A DNA stretch of 64,000 bases from JABAAW01 sp965216605 (GCA_965216605.1 CBDCGG010000002.1:496001-560000), one strand, 5' to 3'. Positions 14,790-23,590 are shown, numbered from the stretch's first letter. Notes: generated from the sequence alone by a model not told the origin. Made by a program: numbers and translations.

Positions 14790-16808
14790 ATGGGCGTTGA
14801 GATTGGTCACTACGCGCTGGTATTGGCGTTCTGCACCTCCTTGGCCTTGGCTTTTGTGCCTGCGCTGGGGTTGATCGCAAGTCGCCGCGCTGCCTCTGCG
14901 CTGGGCAATGTCTCTGTGCCTGCCCTATCGCCAATGCATCTCTTGGCGCGTCCGTTGGCGGTGTCGCTGTTCGTGCTGTGCTTTTGCGCTTGTGCGATGT
15001 TGATTCGCGCGTTTCGCACGAGCGATTTTTCTGTTTTGCTCGTTTGGCAAAACTCTCACTCGCAAAAACCTATGCTCTACAAAGTTGCCGCGATGTGGGG
15101 CAACCACGAGGGCTCGATGCTGCTGTGGGTTTTCGTCTTGTGCTTGTTCGCGCTGGCAATGGCTTTTTCGGAACGCAAGCCGTCGCGCCTGACGCTTCTG
15201 AGTCTTTCTGTGCAGGGCTGCCTTTGCGCGCTGTTTTTGGCATTCATCCTCTTTTTTTCGAACCCCTTCGCGCGCGTGTTTCCTGTGCCTTGGGAGGGGG
15301 AGGGGTTGAACCCGATTCTTCAGCATCCCGCATTGGCTTTCCACCCCCCGATGCTCTACTTGGGCTATGTCGGACTTTCGGCAGCCTTTAGCACGACGAT
15401 CGCTGGACTGATTCTCGACGATTGCGCGCGCGAGTGGGCTAAGAAGGCGCGTCTGTGGACGCTGGTGGCTTGGTGCTGCTTGGGCGCAGGAATCACGCTC
15501 GGCTCCTTTTGGGCTTACGAAGAGCTGGGATGGGGAGGCTTTTGGTTTTGGGATCCCGTCGAGAACGCATCGCTCATGCCGTGGCTACTGGCAACCGCCG
15601 CCTTGCACGCGCTACGCTCGTATATCGTCCAGCTTCGCTTGCATACTTGGGCGGTGCTGCTCGTGTTGCTCGGCTTTAGCGCAAGCTTGCTCGGCACCTT
15701 TTTAGTGCGTTCAGGCGTGTTGGTCTCGGTACATAGTTTTGCAAGCGACCCGCTCAGAGGGCTAGTTATCCTGCTGTGCGTCACCCTGTTGAGCGGTGTC
15801 GCCTTGGCGCTGTTCGCTTGGCGTGTGGGAGGAAGAGGCGATAGCACTCCCACCTCACAATCCGCGCTGCCTATTTTTTCACGCGAGATCGCACAGCTGT
15901 TGAACGCACTGCTGTTGAGCCTGTGCGCGGGGCTGGTCATGCTTGCCACGCTGTATCCTCTGTTCTTCGAGCTTTTTAGCCAACAGAGTTTGTCGATAGG
16001 TCCTCCATATTATGGAGCTGTGCTTACGCCGTTTTTATTTTTTCTGCTGGTCGTGCTGGGCTTGTTGCCCGTCTTAGGCTGGGGAGGCAGCTCGACGGCG
16101 CGGATTCGACGACACGCGATACGCTTCGTGCCTGTCGCGTGCGGATTTGGGCTAGCATTCTTGCTCGCAACTCGCACGAGCGCAACCGCGGCGATTGCCG
16201 CAAGCTTGGGCGCATGGGTTTTGTTGGGTGCGTTGCGAACAAAATCGGCAAAGGATGCGCGCGGCAGCGCGCTTGCGCACGCGGGAGTGGGGATCGTGGT
16301 GATCGCGATCGCGGGCGCGAGCCTCACCGATGTCGAAAAGTTTCGCTCGATGGGTAAAGGCGATCGCATCACGCTGGACGCGCCGCTTGTCGTAGAGACC
16401 TTGGAGCTGCGAGAGCTGTTTGAGCGCAAGGGAGTCAACTTCACAGAACGCGGTGCGCGCTTCGCGTTTGTCGGCAAAGAAGGCGAGAAGGGAGACGATA
16501 AAAGAGGCGAGGTTGGGATTGATAAGGAACGCGGCATGCTTTCACCCTCGCGTCGTGTGTATCCTCCTCGTGGAATTGAGACGACGGAGGCAGCGATTGA
16601 TCGCTCGCTTTTGCGCGATATTTATGTCACAATGTCTTATGCTGACACGCGCGGTGCGACGAATGTTTCGGACGATGTTGTTTCGGTGCGCGTGCAAAGC
16701 AAGCCCTTGATGTTTTGGGTTTGGGTAGGTGCGCTCGTCATGGTTATGGGTGGCGTTTTTTCCCTCTTGTCCCCTTTGTTGACCTCGCGCAAGCGCCTCC
16801 GCCGATGA
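14790..16808 (+). CDS. ccmF: Cytochrome c heme lyase subunit CcmF
   Basis: The product is 672 aa with about 14-15 membrane segments. The WWD domain WGGFWFWDPVENASLMPW is near residue 250, with GSFWAYEELGWGG just before it and the HPPMLYLGYVG motif near 185. CcmF attaches heme to apocytochrome c together with CcmH/CcmI. The C-terminal periplasmic loop contains a charged insertion (GKEGEKGDDKRGEVGIDKER). The stop overlaps ccmG (ATGA). Confidence 0.96.
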   Translation: MGVEIGHYALVLAFCTSLALAFVPALGLIASRRAASALGNVSVPALSPMHLLARPLAVSLFVLCFCACAMLIRAFRTSDFSVLLVWQNSHSQKPMLYKVAAMWGNHEGSMLLWVFVLCLFALAMAFSERKPSRLTLLSLSVQGCLCALFLAFILFFSNPFARVFPVPWEGEGLNPILQHPALAFHPPMLYLGYVGLSAAFSTTIAGLILDDCAREWAKKARLWTLVAWCCLGAGITLGSFWAYEELGWGGFWFWDPVENASLMPWLLATAALHALRSYIVQLRLHTWAVLLVLLGFSASLLGTFLVRSGVLVSVHSFASDPLRGLVILLCVTLLSGVALALFAWRVGGRGDSTPTSQSALPIFSREIAQLLNALLLSLCAGLVMLATLYPLFFELFSQQSLSIGPPYYGAVLTPFLFFLLVVLGLLPVLGWGGSSTARIRRHAIRFVPVACGFGLAFLLATRTSATAAIAASLGAWVLLGALRTKSAKDARGSALAHAGVGIVVIAIAGASLTDVEKFRSMGKGDRITLDAPLVVETLELRELFERKGVNFTERGARFAFVGKEGEKGDDKRGEVGIDKERGMLSPSRRVYPPRGIETTEAAIDRSLLRDIYVTMSYADTRGATNVSDDVVSVRVQSKPLMFWVWVGALVMVMGGVFSLLSPLLTSRKRLRR

Positions 16809-17371
16809 GATTCTCTCTAATACCCCTTGTAGCTTTCGTCGTCGTTGCAGGCTTCTTAGGCTACTTTTTCCTGCCTGAGCTGATCGAGAGCAAGAAAAGC
16901 ATGTCGCTGCGTAGCATGACCGAGAGCCGCATGCGCCTCGTGCCGCGCTTTCGTCTTCCCGCGCTCGCCGAAGAGAGCACAACTAATCTTGCTGTGATGA
17001 GCGATGCTGTTCTCACCTCGCAAGGCACGCCTATCGTCGTGAACTTTTTTGCAAGCTGGTGTCAGCCCTGCCTCGCCGAACATCCTCTGCTAGTGGAATT
17101 GTCTGACAACCGCCAAGTGCGCGTCTTCGGCATTGCGTGGCGCGACAGCAGCGACAAGGCGCAAGCGTGGTTGCGTCAGCACGGCAATCCCTTTTTCCTC
17201 GTCGGCATCGACGACGACAGCAAGGCGGGGATCGAATGGGGAATCGCCGGCGTTCCCGAAACCTTCTTCTTGGACCGATCGGGAACGATCCGCTTTGTCC
17301 ACACAGGACCCCTGACGCGGGAAAGCCTCAACAAGGGGTTGGAGGCAATCAAGGTCAAGCCCGACTCTTGA
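16805..17371 (+). CDS. ccmG: Thiol:disulfide interchange protein CcmG/DsbE
   Basis: The product is 188 aa with an N-terminal membrane anchor (residues 4-24). The thioredoxin-fold active site is FASWCQPCLAEHP (Cys86, Cys89), followed by GIAWRDSSDKA and GVPETFFLDRSG, typical of CcmG. It keeps the CXXCH cysteines of apocytochrome c reduced. The ATG at 16805 overlaps the ccmF stop. Confidence 0.95.
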   Translation: MRFSLIPLVAFVVVAGFLGYFFLPELIESKKSMSLRSMTESRMRLVPRFRLPALAEESTTNLAVMSDAVLTSQGTPIVVNFFASWCQPCLAEHPLLVELSDNRQVRVFGIAWRDSSDKAQAWLRQHGNPFFLVGIDDDSKAGIEWGIAGVPETFFLDRSGTIRFVHTGPLTRESLNKGLEAIKVKPDS

Positions 17372-17838
17372 CCTCGCGCACAACCTCAAGCGCAACCTCA
17401 AGCGCAACCTCAAGAAACTTTGCGTTCTGCTCTGCTATCAGCCTGCTCGCCGCGCTCGCTTTGTTTGCGCCTGCAGACGCGGTAGCGCAACGCGACACGC
17501 CCAAGCTGTCGGAAAGTTTGTCGGATAAGACGCTCGACCGTCGCTTGCAATCGCTCTACCGCCAAATCCGCTGTCCTGTCTGCCCTGCGCAACCCATTTC
17601 AGAATCGGAAGCGCCGCTCAGCCGTATCCTCAGAGAGGAATTGCGGACACAAATTGTTGCGGGCAAAAGCGAAGAAGAAGCCTTGTCGTGGCTTGTCGAA
17701 CGCTACGGCGAAGGGGTTCTGCTAAAACCCCGCTTCGATTCTGCAGCCCTATTGTGGCTCGCGCCTGTGTTGTGCGTGCTGGTCGCGCTCGGCGTGCTGC
17801 GCGCCTATACGAAACGCCGCCGCGCCGACGTGCGTTGA
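17368..17838 (+). CDS. ccmH: Cytochrome c maturation protein CcmH (CycL)
   Basis: The product is 156 aa if started at TTG 17368, which overlaps the ccmG stop (TTGA). A signal sequence (CSAISLLAALALFAPADAVA) precedes the conserved LYRQIRCPVC redox motif (Cys69, Cys72), and a C-terminal membrane segment (ALLWLAPVLCVLVALGVL) anchors it. The N-terminal residues SSATSSATS come from a threefold direct repeat of about 12 bp at 17381-17412, which lengthens the pre-sequence. No ATG is available before the signal peptide. Confidence 0.92.
   Translation: MTSRTTSSATSSATSRNFAFCSAISLLAALALFAPADAVAQRDTPKLSESLSDKTLDRRLQSLYRQIRCPVCPAQPISESEAPLSRILREELRTQIVAGKSEEEALSWLVERYGEGVLLKPRFDSAALLWLAPVLCVLVALGVLRAYTKRRRADVR
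17381..17412 (+). repeat. Threefold 12-bp tandem repeat at the start of ccmH
   Basis: The unit ACCTCAAGCGCA is repeated nearly three times within the codons just after the ccmH start. It keeps the frame and encodes the Ser/Ala/Thr residues ahead of the signal peptide. Copy-number change would alter only pre-sequence length. Confidence 0.7.
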
Positions 17839-17860
17839 TTCTTTTGCGGGGTTTTGTCGC

Positions 17861-18478
17861 ATGAAAGATGTGTTTCTTTTTTTCCTATGCGCAAACCTGC
17901 TGCTGCTGATAGCACTCGCTGTTGCCTTGCCGAAAGGAAGACGGTTGCTGACGATGATCTGCTTGGGGCTGTTTTTGCCTGGGTTATCGTTAGTTTTGTA
18001 TGCGTATCTGGGACATGTTTGGCTTCCCGACCATCCCTTGCCGCAACGCACGGCGAGCGCGCAACAGGAGGCGCGTGATGTGGATACGGCGGCGATGGCG
18101 GCAGAGGAGACTTTTGCCGCCCTTTCGCCTGAAGAGCGTGCGGAGCGAATTCGCACGATGGTGGCATCTCTTTCGGAAAGGTTGGAGCGCAACGGCGGCA
18201 CGCCGCAGGAGTGGTTGCGCTTGGCACGCGCTGAAAGCACGCTAGGCTTTAAAGACAAGGCGCGCGCGGCGTTGGAGCAAGCGGAAGAACAGCATCTGGG
18301 GTTGCGGCGGCAAAAAGCATGGCTTGCCGCATCCCTCGCCGTCTTGCTGACATCCCCCTTGGATAGCAAGGACAAACAGCGTGTGAGACGACAACTGAGG
18401 GAAGCGAAGGTTCTGTTCGGCAAGGCCGATGCCGACATCAAAGCCCTTGAAGAAAAGCTACTTCCGCTGTTACAATAG
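17861..18478 (+). CDS. ccmI: Cytochrome c maturation protein CcmI (CycH), short form
   Basis: The product is 205 aa. Two N-terminal membrane segments (about residues 5-22 and 30-50) are followed by a periplasmic helical part with TPR-like sequence (EWLRLARAESTLGFKDKARAALEQA). In alphaproteobacteria CcmI presents apocytochrome c to CcmF/CcmH. The C-terminal TPR part is short compared with full-length CcmI. It is the last gene of the ccmA-I run. It could also be described simply as a TPR protein, but the position after ccmH makes CcmI likely. Confidence 0.82.
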   Translation: MKDVFLFFLCANLLLLIALAVALPKGRRLLTMICLGLFLPGLSLVLYAYLGHVWLPDHPLPQRTASAQQEARDVDTAAMAAEETFAALSPEERAERIRTMVASLSERLERNGGTPQEWLRLARAESTLGFKDKARAALEQAEEQHLGLRRQKAWLAASLAVLLTSPLDSKDKQRVRRQLREAKVLFGKADADIKALEEKLLPLLQ

Positions 18479-18511
18479 AGGACGCATTTTTTTCTTGTTG
18501 AGGGTTCTCTT

Positions 18512-18997
18512 GTGTCGTCTTCTGCTGTCGCTCGTTCGCCTTCTCGCTCGCTGGGCAATGTTCTTTCGCTTCTAGAGTCTGTTCGCGCGAACACCTACGG
18601 TCAGATTGTTGTTCGTCAGCCTTCGTTGTTTGGTTTTTTTCACGACAACGCGAGCTACATGCTTGAACAGCGTGATGAGCGTCGTCTTCGTTTGTTCGGC
18701 TTTGTGGGCTATGTCGCCTATTCTGTAGAGTCGGGCAGCCTGCGTCGTCACAAGACTCTTGCGACGATTGCGGAGGCAAACGCCGAAGCTGCGGCGCAAG
18801 GATTTCCTGTGCGCTATCATGTCACGCCGCGGCAAATGATCTGCCTTGTGTGCGAGGGCATGTTGGAACAAAAGATCGATGAAGCAAATATTGCGAAGGT
18901 TTTAGCGCTGGTCGTGCAAATCCTTCTGTTCTGCGCACCGCTGACGGCACGCATCCAAGCCTACGCTGTGCCTGGCGAAAATCTACGCTCTCTCTAG
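18512..18997 (+). CDS. Uncharacterised protein between ccmI and hisZ
   Basis: 161 aa from a GTG start preceded by GAGGG at a suitable distance. I do not recognise the family. A basic N-terminus is followed by a mixed alpha/beta-looking segment (FHDNASYMLEQ, LFGFVGYVAYSVESGSL). A CLVCEGM motif near residue 112 has a CxxC that could bind metal or form a disulfide. The hydrophobic stretch VLALVVQILLFCAPLTARI near the end could be a membrane-associated helix. It lies 33 bp after ccmI and 9 bp before hisZ, so it is probably co-transcribed. Codon use resembles its neighbours. Confidence 0.7.
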   Translation: MSSSAVARSPSRSLGNVLSLLESVRANTYGQIVVRQPSLFGFFHDNASYMLEQRDERRLRLFGFVGYVAYSVESGSLRRHKTLATIAEANAEAAAQGFPVRYHVTPRQMICLVCEGMLEQKIDEANIAKVLALVVQILLFCAPLTARIQAYAVPGENLRSL

Positions 18998-19006
18998 GAA
19001 CAAGCC

Positions 19007-20164
19007 TTGTTGCCCGAAGGTTTCTACGACCTGCTCGAAGGTCAGGTCGAACGCGAGCAATCCTTAGAGCAAACCCTCTTGTCGTTGCTCGAAGGTTTCG
19101 GCTATCAACGCATCGCGCCCTCGTTGGTCGAATACGAGGATTCGTTGCTCGCGCACGGCGTGCGGTACGCGCAAAGCGAGCACTGCTTTCGCGTCGTCGA
19201 TCAGGCGACGCAACGCATGATGGCGATTCGCTGCGACATGACGATGCAGGCGGCGCGACTGGCGGCAACGCGATTGCGCGGCGAAGTGCGTCCTTTGCGC
19301 TTGTCCTATGCGGGCATCAGCCTTCGTACGCGCGCGAGTGCTGCCAAGCCGCATCGTCAGTTCTCGCAGCTGGGGTGCGAGCAGTTCGGGGCAGAATCGC
19401 CCAAAGCCTACGCCGAGATTCTAACGCTTGCCGCGCACGCCTTGACCCGCTGCGGACTCAAACAACCCATCATCGAGTTGGCGGCTCCGACGGTCGTGCG
19501 GCAAATCTTCGAGGCGCACGACTTGGACGAAGAGCAACGCGCGTTGCTGACGACAAGCTTTACCGAGCGCAATAAAGAAACCTTGAACAAACTTACCGAC
19601 AAGAAATTGGCACAAGCCTGTCGTCAGCTGCTCGCGCTGAGAGGCGAGGCGCACGCGACGCTACGCGCCTTGAGGCAGCTGAGCGAGCAACAAGCCTGCC
19701 TTGCGCCGCTTGCTGGGCAGTGGCTTTTGTTGGAACAGACCCTTGCGGCTGCCGACTTGCCCTCCTCGCTTACCCTAACGCTCGACCCCGTCGAGACGCG
19801 AGGATTTTTCTATCACGACTCCTTCGCCTTCACGCTGCTATGCCAAGGCGCGCGCGGGGCGTTGGGACGCGGCGGCGCGTATCACTCAAAGTGGGACGAT
19901 GAGCCCGCCTGCGGATGCTCCTTCTACCTCGATGCGCTCGCCTGTATGGTCGCATCTCCGCCTGCCCGTCCGCGAATTTACGCCGCGCACGACGCGACGC
20001 GCGATGCCGTGCGACGACACCGAACGGAAGGAGTCGTCGTTATCCAAGCCTTGTGCGAGCAATCGCCCGCAGACACCTTGCGCGCTGCCAAGGAAAACGG
20101 ATGCTCGCAAGTGTTGCACGGCGACGACACCTTGCAAGAATTGTCAGGCAAAGAGTTATCATGA
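19007..20164 (+). CDS. hisZ: ATP phosphoribosyltransferase regulatory subunit HisZ
   Basis: The product is 385 aa and resembles the catalytic core of histidyl-tRNA synthetase: LPEGFYDLLEGQ at the start, RCDMTMQAAR (motif 2 region), RPLRLSYAGISLRTR and HRQFSQLGCEQFG. The C-terminal GRGGAYHS replaces the synthetase GGGRYD loop. HisZ is the regulatory partner of short-form HisG in histidine synthesis. The arrangement hisZ-purA is common in alphaproteobacteria. TTG 19007 follows AGGA; no ATG is near. hisG itself is not in the window. Confidence 0.92.
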   Translation: MLPEGFYDLLEGQVEREQSLEQTLLSLLEGFGYQRIAPSLVEYEDSLLAHGVRYAQSEHCFRVVDQATQRMMAIRCDMTMQAARLAATRLRGEVRPLRLSYAGISLRTRASAAKPHRQFSQLGCEQFGAESPKAYAEILTLAAHALTRCGLKQPIIELAAPTVVRQIFEAHDLDEEQRALLTTSFTERNKETLNKLTDKKLAQACRQLLALRGEAHATLRALRQLSEQQACLAPLAGQWLLLEQTLAAADLPSSLTLTLDPVETRGFFYHDSFAFTLLCQGARGALGRGGAYHSKWDDEPACGCSFYLDALACMVASPPARPRIYAAHDATRDAVRRHRTEGVVVIQALCEQSPADTLRAAKENGCSQVLHGDDTLQELSGKELS

Positions 20165-20174
20165 GGAAGTTGCT

Positions 20175-21455
20175 ATGAGCTGCGTTACGGTTGTAGGAAC
20201 ACAATGGGGCGACGAGGGGAAGGGTAAGATCGTCGACTGGCTTTCGGAGCGTGCCGACATCATCGTGCGTTTTCAAGGTGGTCACAACGCGGGACACACG
20301 CTTGTGATTGATGGAGAGACCTACAAGCTTCGCCTTCTGCCGTCGGGGATCGTGCGCAAGAACAAGCTCGCGGTGATTGCAAGCGGTGTCGTGATCGATC
20401 CGCAGGCGTTGCTGGAAGAGATCTTTGAGCTACGAGCGCGCGGCATTACGATCGACAAGGAAAACCTTGCGATCGCGGAGAACGCGGCGTTGATTCTGCC
20501 GCTCCATCGTTTGATCGACCAGCATCAAGAGCGAACGCGCGGTAGCGGCATCGGCACGACCTTGCGCGGCATCGGTCCTGCTTACGCCGATCGCGCGGCA
20601 CGACGGGGCTTGCGTCTGTGCGATCTTGCCGACACTCCCTACCTGCGCTTGAGAACGGAGGCTCTTTTGAAGCATCACACGCCTTTGTTGAACGATGCGG
20701 GTCTGATAGTGCCGACGCTCCAAGAGCTGCTAGAGCCATTAGAGCAGGCGGCAGCGCAGCTGCTGGCGTTCGCGCAACCCGTCTGGCAGCTGTTTGAAAA
20801 ACGACGCCACGCGCAGATATTGTTCGAGGGGGCGCAGGGCATCCATCTCGATCTCGACCATGGAACCTTTCCTTATGTGACCTCGTCGCAGACGGTGCCC
20901 GCGCAAGCCGCTTGCAGCAGCGGAGTCGCCGCCGCACGCATAGGCTTCGTGTTGGGTATCACCAAAGCCTACACAACACGCGTAGGATTAGGACCTTTTC
21001 CCAGCGAGCAAACCAACGCTACGGGAGAACGCTTAGGAAAACTCGGCAATGAGTTCGGCACCGTCACCCAACGCAAGCGACGCTGCGGATGGTTCGATGC
21101 GGTGCTGGTGCGCCAAGCGAGCATCGTCGGCGGCATCGACGGTATCGCGCTGACAAAGATGGATGTGCTCGACGACTTCGACGAAATAAAAATCTGCACC
21201 TCCTATCTCATTGACGGAGAGCCTTGGACACGCCTGCCGCCGCATCCTTTTCTGCAAGCGCGCATCACTCCTGTCTTCGAGACGATGGAGGGATGGCGCT
21301 TATCGACAAAGGGTGCAAGGCGATGGGCAGACTTGCCCGCGCAAGCCATCAAGTATGTCAAGCGCATCGAAGAGCTGATCGAGCGTCCCGTCACCATGCT
21401 ATCGACCAGTCCGAAACGCGAGGATGTGATCCTTGTCCGCGACCCCTTTGCGTAA
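20175..21455 (+). CDS. purA: Adenylosuccinate synthetase
   Basis: The product is 426 aa, standard length. The N-terminal GTP loop is GTQWGDEGKGK with catalytic Asp13, and His41 lies in GGHNAGHT. RGSGIGTTLRGIGPAYADRA and LFEGAQGIHLDLDHGTFPYVTSS are typical, and DVILVRDPFA closes the protein. It joins IMP and aspartate on the way to AMP. GAGGAAG lies ahead of the ATG at 20175. The end overlaps the start proposed for zapE. Confidence 0.97.
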   Translation: MSCVTVVGTQWGDEGKGKIVDWLSERADIIVRFQGGHNAGHTLVIDGETYKLRLLPSGIVRKNKLAVIASGVVIDPQALLEEIFELRARGITIDKENLAIAENAALILPLHRLIDQHQERTRGSGIGTTLRGIGPAYADRAARRGLRLCDLADTPYLRLRTEALLKHHTPLLNDAGLIVPTLQELLEPLEQAAAQLLAFAQPVWQLFEKRRHAQILFEGAQGIHLDLDHGTFPYVTSSQTVPAQAACSSGVAAARIGFVLGITKAYTTRVGLGPFPSEQTNATGERLGKLGNEFGTVTQRKRRCGWFDAVLVRQASIVGGIDGIALTKMDVLDDFDEIKICTSYLIDGEPWTRLPPHPFLQARITPVFETMEGWRLSTKGARRWADLPAQAIKYVKRIEELIERPVTMLSTSPKREDVILVRDPFA

Positions 21456-22323
21456 ACCCGCGCAAAAGACAGCGCAAAAGACAGCGCAAAAGACGCAAAA
21501 AGCAGCTTACGACAGGCAAAGCGTCACCGCTGTTTTGGAAGAAAAGGTGGCACAAGGAGACCTGCACCTCGATCCCGCGCAAGCGAACGCTGCCAAAGCC
21601 TTAGATCGTCTGCACGGGCGATTGATCGAGAAAAGAAAAGGGAGTCGTTTTTGGAAACACCTCTTTTTTAAACGCCTCCGCCTTAAGGGCAGCAAGACGC
21701 GCTTGGAGCCTTTACGCGGGCTTTACTTGTGGGGCAAGCCCGGCAGCGGCAAAAGCTTGCTGATGGATATGTTTTTTGAAAGCGTCGAAGCCTCGCCTGC
21801 TTTAACATCGTTGACGCGTCGTCGTACGCACTTCCTGCCATTTATGGAAGAGATGCACGCGGCGATCGAGCATCTCAACAACAGCAATCCCCGCAATCCC
21901 TGCAATCTCCGTGAGCCTCGCGAGCCTATAGAGCGCCTTGCTAAGCGCGTAGCCAAGGAGAGCCGTTTGCTTTGTTTTGACGAGTTTATCGTCGAGGACA
22001 TTGCGGATGCCATGCTCATGGGACGCTTGTTTGCGTCCCTCGCAGCACGAGGCGTGGTGCTGGTAGCCACCTCCAACTTCGCGCCTGAGGACTTGTACAA
22101 GGACGGCTTCAAGCGCGACAACTTTCTCCCTTTCTTGCGACTCTTGCGGCAAGCCATTATCTCGGTGCAAGTCTGTAGCAAGAAAGACTACCGCTCGGTC
22201 GCGCTGGCAAGGCAGGGAAGAGACTTGTGGTTCAGGGGGAGGGAGGGAGAAAAACGCATGCGCGCTACCTTCGCGCAGTTCGTAGAGACGCAAAAAGAAA
22301 ATCAGGCTTTAGAAAATCTTTAG
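21433..22323 (+). CDS. zapE: AFG1/ZapE-type ATPase, N-terminal part of a frameshifted gene
   Basis: 296 aa from TTG 21433. The P-loop is YLWGKPGSGKS (residues 101-108), followed by the HFLPFMEEMH segment, Walker B LLCFDEFIVEDIADAM (Asp183, Glu184) and sensor-like VATSNFAPEDLYKDG. This is the AFG1-like AAA family; ZapE interacts with FtsZ in E. coli. The frame ends at TAG 22321-22323 after GAA AAT CTT, although the family continues. The missing C-terminal part is found one frame over, starting about 22322. The N-terminus carries a KTAQKTAQKTQK repeat. Confidence 0.88.
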   Translation: MSATPLRKPAQKTAQKTAQKTQKAAYDRQSVTAVLEEKVAQGDLHLDPAQANAAKALDRLHGRLIEKRKGSRFWKHLFFKRLRLKGSKTRLEPLRGLYLWGKPGSGKSLLMDMFFESVEASPALTSLTRRRTHFLPFMEEMHAAIEHLNNSNPRNPCNLREPREPIERLAKRVAKESRLLCFDEFIVEDIADAMLMGRLFASLAARGVVLVATSNFAPEDLYKDGFKRDNFLPFLRLLRQAIISVQVCSKKDYRSVALARQGRDLWFRGREGEKRMRATFAQFVETQKENQALENL

Positions 22324-22330
22324 AAAATTT

Positions 22331-22723
22331 TTGCCGTGCGAGGGTCGCCCGATTCTGTTGCGACGCACGGGCGCGCCTTCCAATAGGTTGCGAGCGAGGG
22401 GAGTTGTGAGGAATGTCGTCTGGTGCGGATTTGCCGACTTGTGTCAGACGGCGCGTGGCGTTCGGGATTACAATGTCTTGCTGGATTGCTGCGATGTGTT
22501 GTTTCTGGCGGATTTTCCTATTTTGGACGAGACCGAGCGTAATGGCGCGAAGCGTTTTATGCGTTTGGTTGATTTGTTTTACGAGCGGCGTGCGTTGGTG
22601 TTGTGTCATAGTTTTGCTGTTTCGCCGCGTGCGCTGTACAGGGGAAGTAGTCATGCGCGGGAGTTTCTGAGGACGGCGTCGCGCTTGGAGGAGATGCTGG
22701 CGAGGGCGCACGCTTTGTTGTAA
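22331..22723 (+). pseudogene. zapE: C-terminal part of ZapE/AFG1 ATPase in the +1 frame
   Basis: About 130 codons with the features that close AFG1-family proteins: VVWCGFADLCQTARGVRDY, VLFLADFPILDETERNGAKRF, LVDLFYERRALVLCHSF and FLRTASRLEEM. The frame is open from about 22313, so joining needs a single +1 step at or near CTT TAG A (22318-22324). It has no plausible start of its own. Either the gene is broken by a one-base insertion (or a sequencing error in the A/T-rich stretch), or the ribosome shifts frame there. Confidence 0.8.
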
Positions 22724-22748
22724 GTGTTTGGTTGTAGCTACGCACTTC

Positions 22749-22762
22749 GCGCACAAGTGCGC
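22749..22762. terminator. Short GC hairpin after zapE
   Basis: GCGCAC-AA-GTGCGC forms a perfect 6-bp stem just after the zapE C-terminal part, within CGCACTTCGCGCACAAGTGC. No T-run follows, so this is a weak terminator candidate. It resembles the longer GCGCACGAC-AA-GTCGTGCGC hairpin near 26.33 kb and may be a degenerate copy of the dispersed repeat. Confidence 0.4.
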
Positions 22763-22783
22763 CCGCGCTACGATGTTAAGGTG

Positions 22784-22911
22784 ATTTGTCTCTGGCTTCT
22801 AGTTCCATGCAGGTATACGATGTTTACGTAACTTGTCTCTGGCTTCTAGTTCCATGCAGGTATACAATGTCTACGTAACTTGTTTCTGACTCCTAGTTTC
22901 ATACAAGTTTG
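22784..22911 (+). repeat. 47-bp tandem repeat, 2.7 copies, upstream of purE
   Basis: Units start at 22784, 22831 and 22878. The first two are almost identical (TTGTCTCTGGCTTCTAGTTC, then CATGCAGGTATAC and ATGTTTACGTA or ATGTCTACGTA). The third is diverged and truncated. The block fills most of the 215-bp gap between zapE and purE, so it lies in the purE promoter/leader region. No reading frame is conserved across it. Confidence 0.85.
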
Positions 22912-22938
22912 CGGTTCAACGAGGCGTGATTGTCTTCC

Positions 22939-23544
22939 ATGAAAAACAAAGTGCCCAAAGTCGCCATCGTCATGGGTAGTCGCTCAGACTATCCCACGAT
23001 GAAGGAAGCCACCGAAATATTGGCGCAGTTTTCCGTGTCGCACGAAGAGCTCATTCTCTCTGCACACCGCACGCCCGAACGCCTGCGCGACTACGCACGC
23101 AACGCCGAGAAACGCGGCATCCAAACCATCATCGCCGGCGCAGGCGGAGCAGCGCATCTGCCCGGCATGCTCGCTGCCGAAACCCCCCTGCCCGTCCTCG
23201 GCGTGCCAATCAAAAGCAACGCCCTGGACGGACTCGACGCGCTGCTCTCCATCGCACAAATGCCGCGCGGCATACCGGTGGCAACCCTCTCTATCGGAGG
23301 AGCCGCCAACGCCGCCCTCTTCGCCATAGCTGTCTTGGCAGGTGGCGATGCAGAACTCAAACAACGCCTGATGAAATTCCGAAAAGAACAAACCCAAAAC
23401 GTACCTTGGGAGCCCTTCGACCCAAAAGATACTAGCAACAGCAAAATCAACGGTTCCAAGTCGAAAGGTTGGAAGAAAAGCAGCGATAACGCAGTAGCCA
23501 AATCCAAAGGCACAGAAAATACCCGCATTCCTGCGCACGCCTAA
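22939..23544 (+). CDS. purE: 5-(carboxyamino)imidazole ribonucleotide mutase
   Basis: The product is 201 aa. Class I PurE motifs: MGSRSDYPTMKEA, SAHRTPERL, AGAGGAAHLPGM, and VPIKSNALDGLDALLSIAQMP with GIPVATLSIGGAANAA. It converts N5-CAIR to CAIR with PurK, the next gene. The C-terminal 40 residues (SNSKINGSKSKGWKKSSDNA and on) are a Lys/Ser-rich extension not found in typical 160-170-aa PurE. ATG 22939 is preferred; TTG 22930 sits 5 bp after GAGG and is an alternative. Confidence 0.96.
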   Translation: MKNKVPKVAIVMGSRSDYPTMKEATEILAQFSVSHEELILSAHRTPERLRDYARNAEKRGIQTIIAGAGGAAHLPGMLAAETPLPVLGVPIKSNALDGLDALLSIAQMPRGIPVATLSIGGAANAALFAIAVLAGGDAELKQRLMKFRKEQTQNVPWEPFDPKDTSNSKINGSKSKGWKKSSDNAVAKSKGTENTRIPAHA

Positions 23545-23590
23545 AAAACTTGCAGAACAAAAACTTGCCAAACACTAGTCGGCAGCAGAA

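Noticed and set aside
22784..22911. CRISPR array
   Set aside because: Repeats are directly adjacent without spacers, only 2.7 copies, and no cas genes are near.
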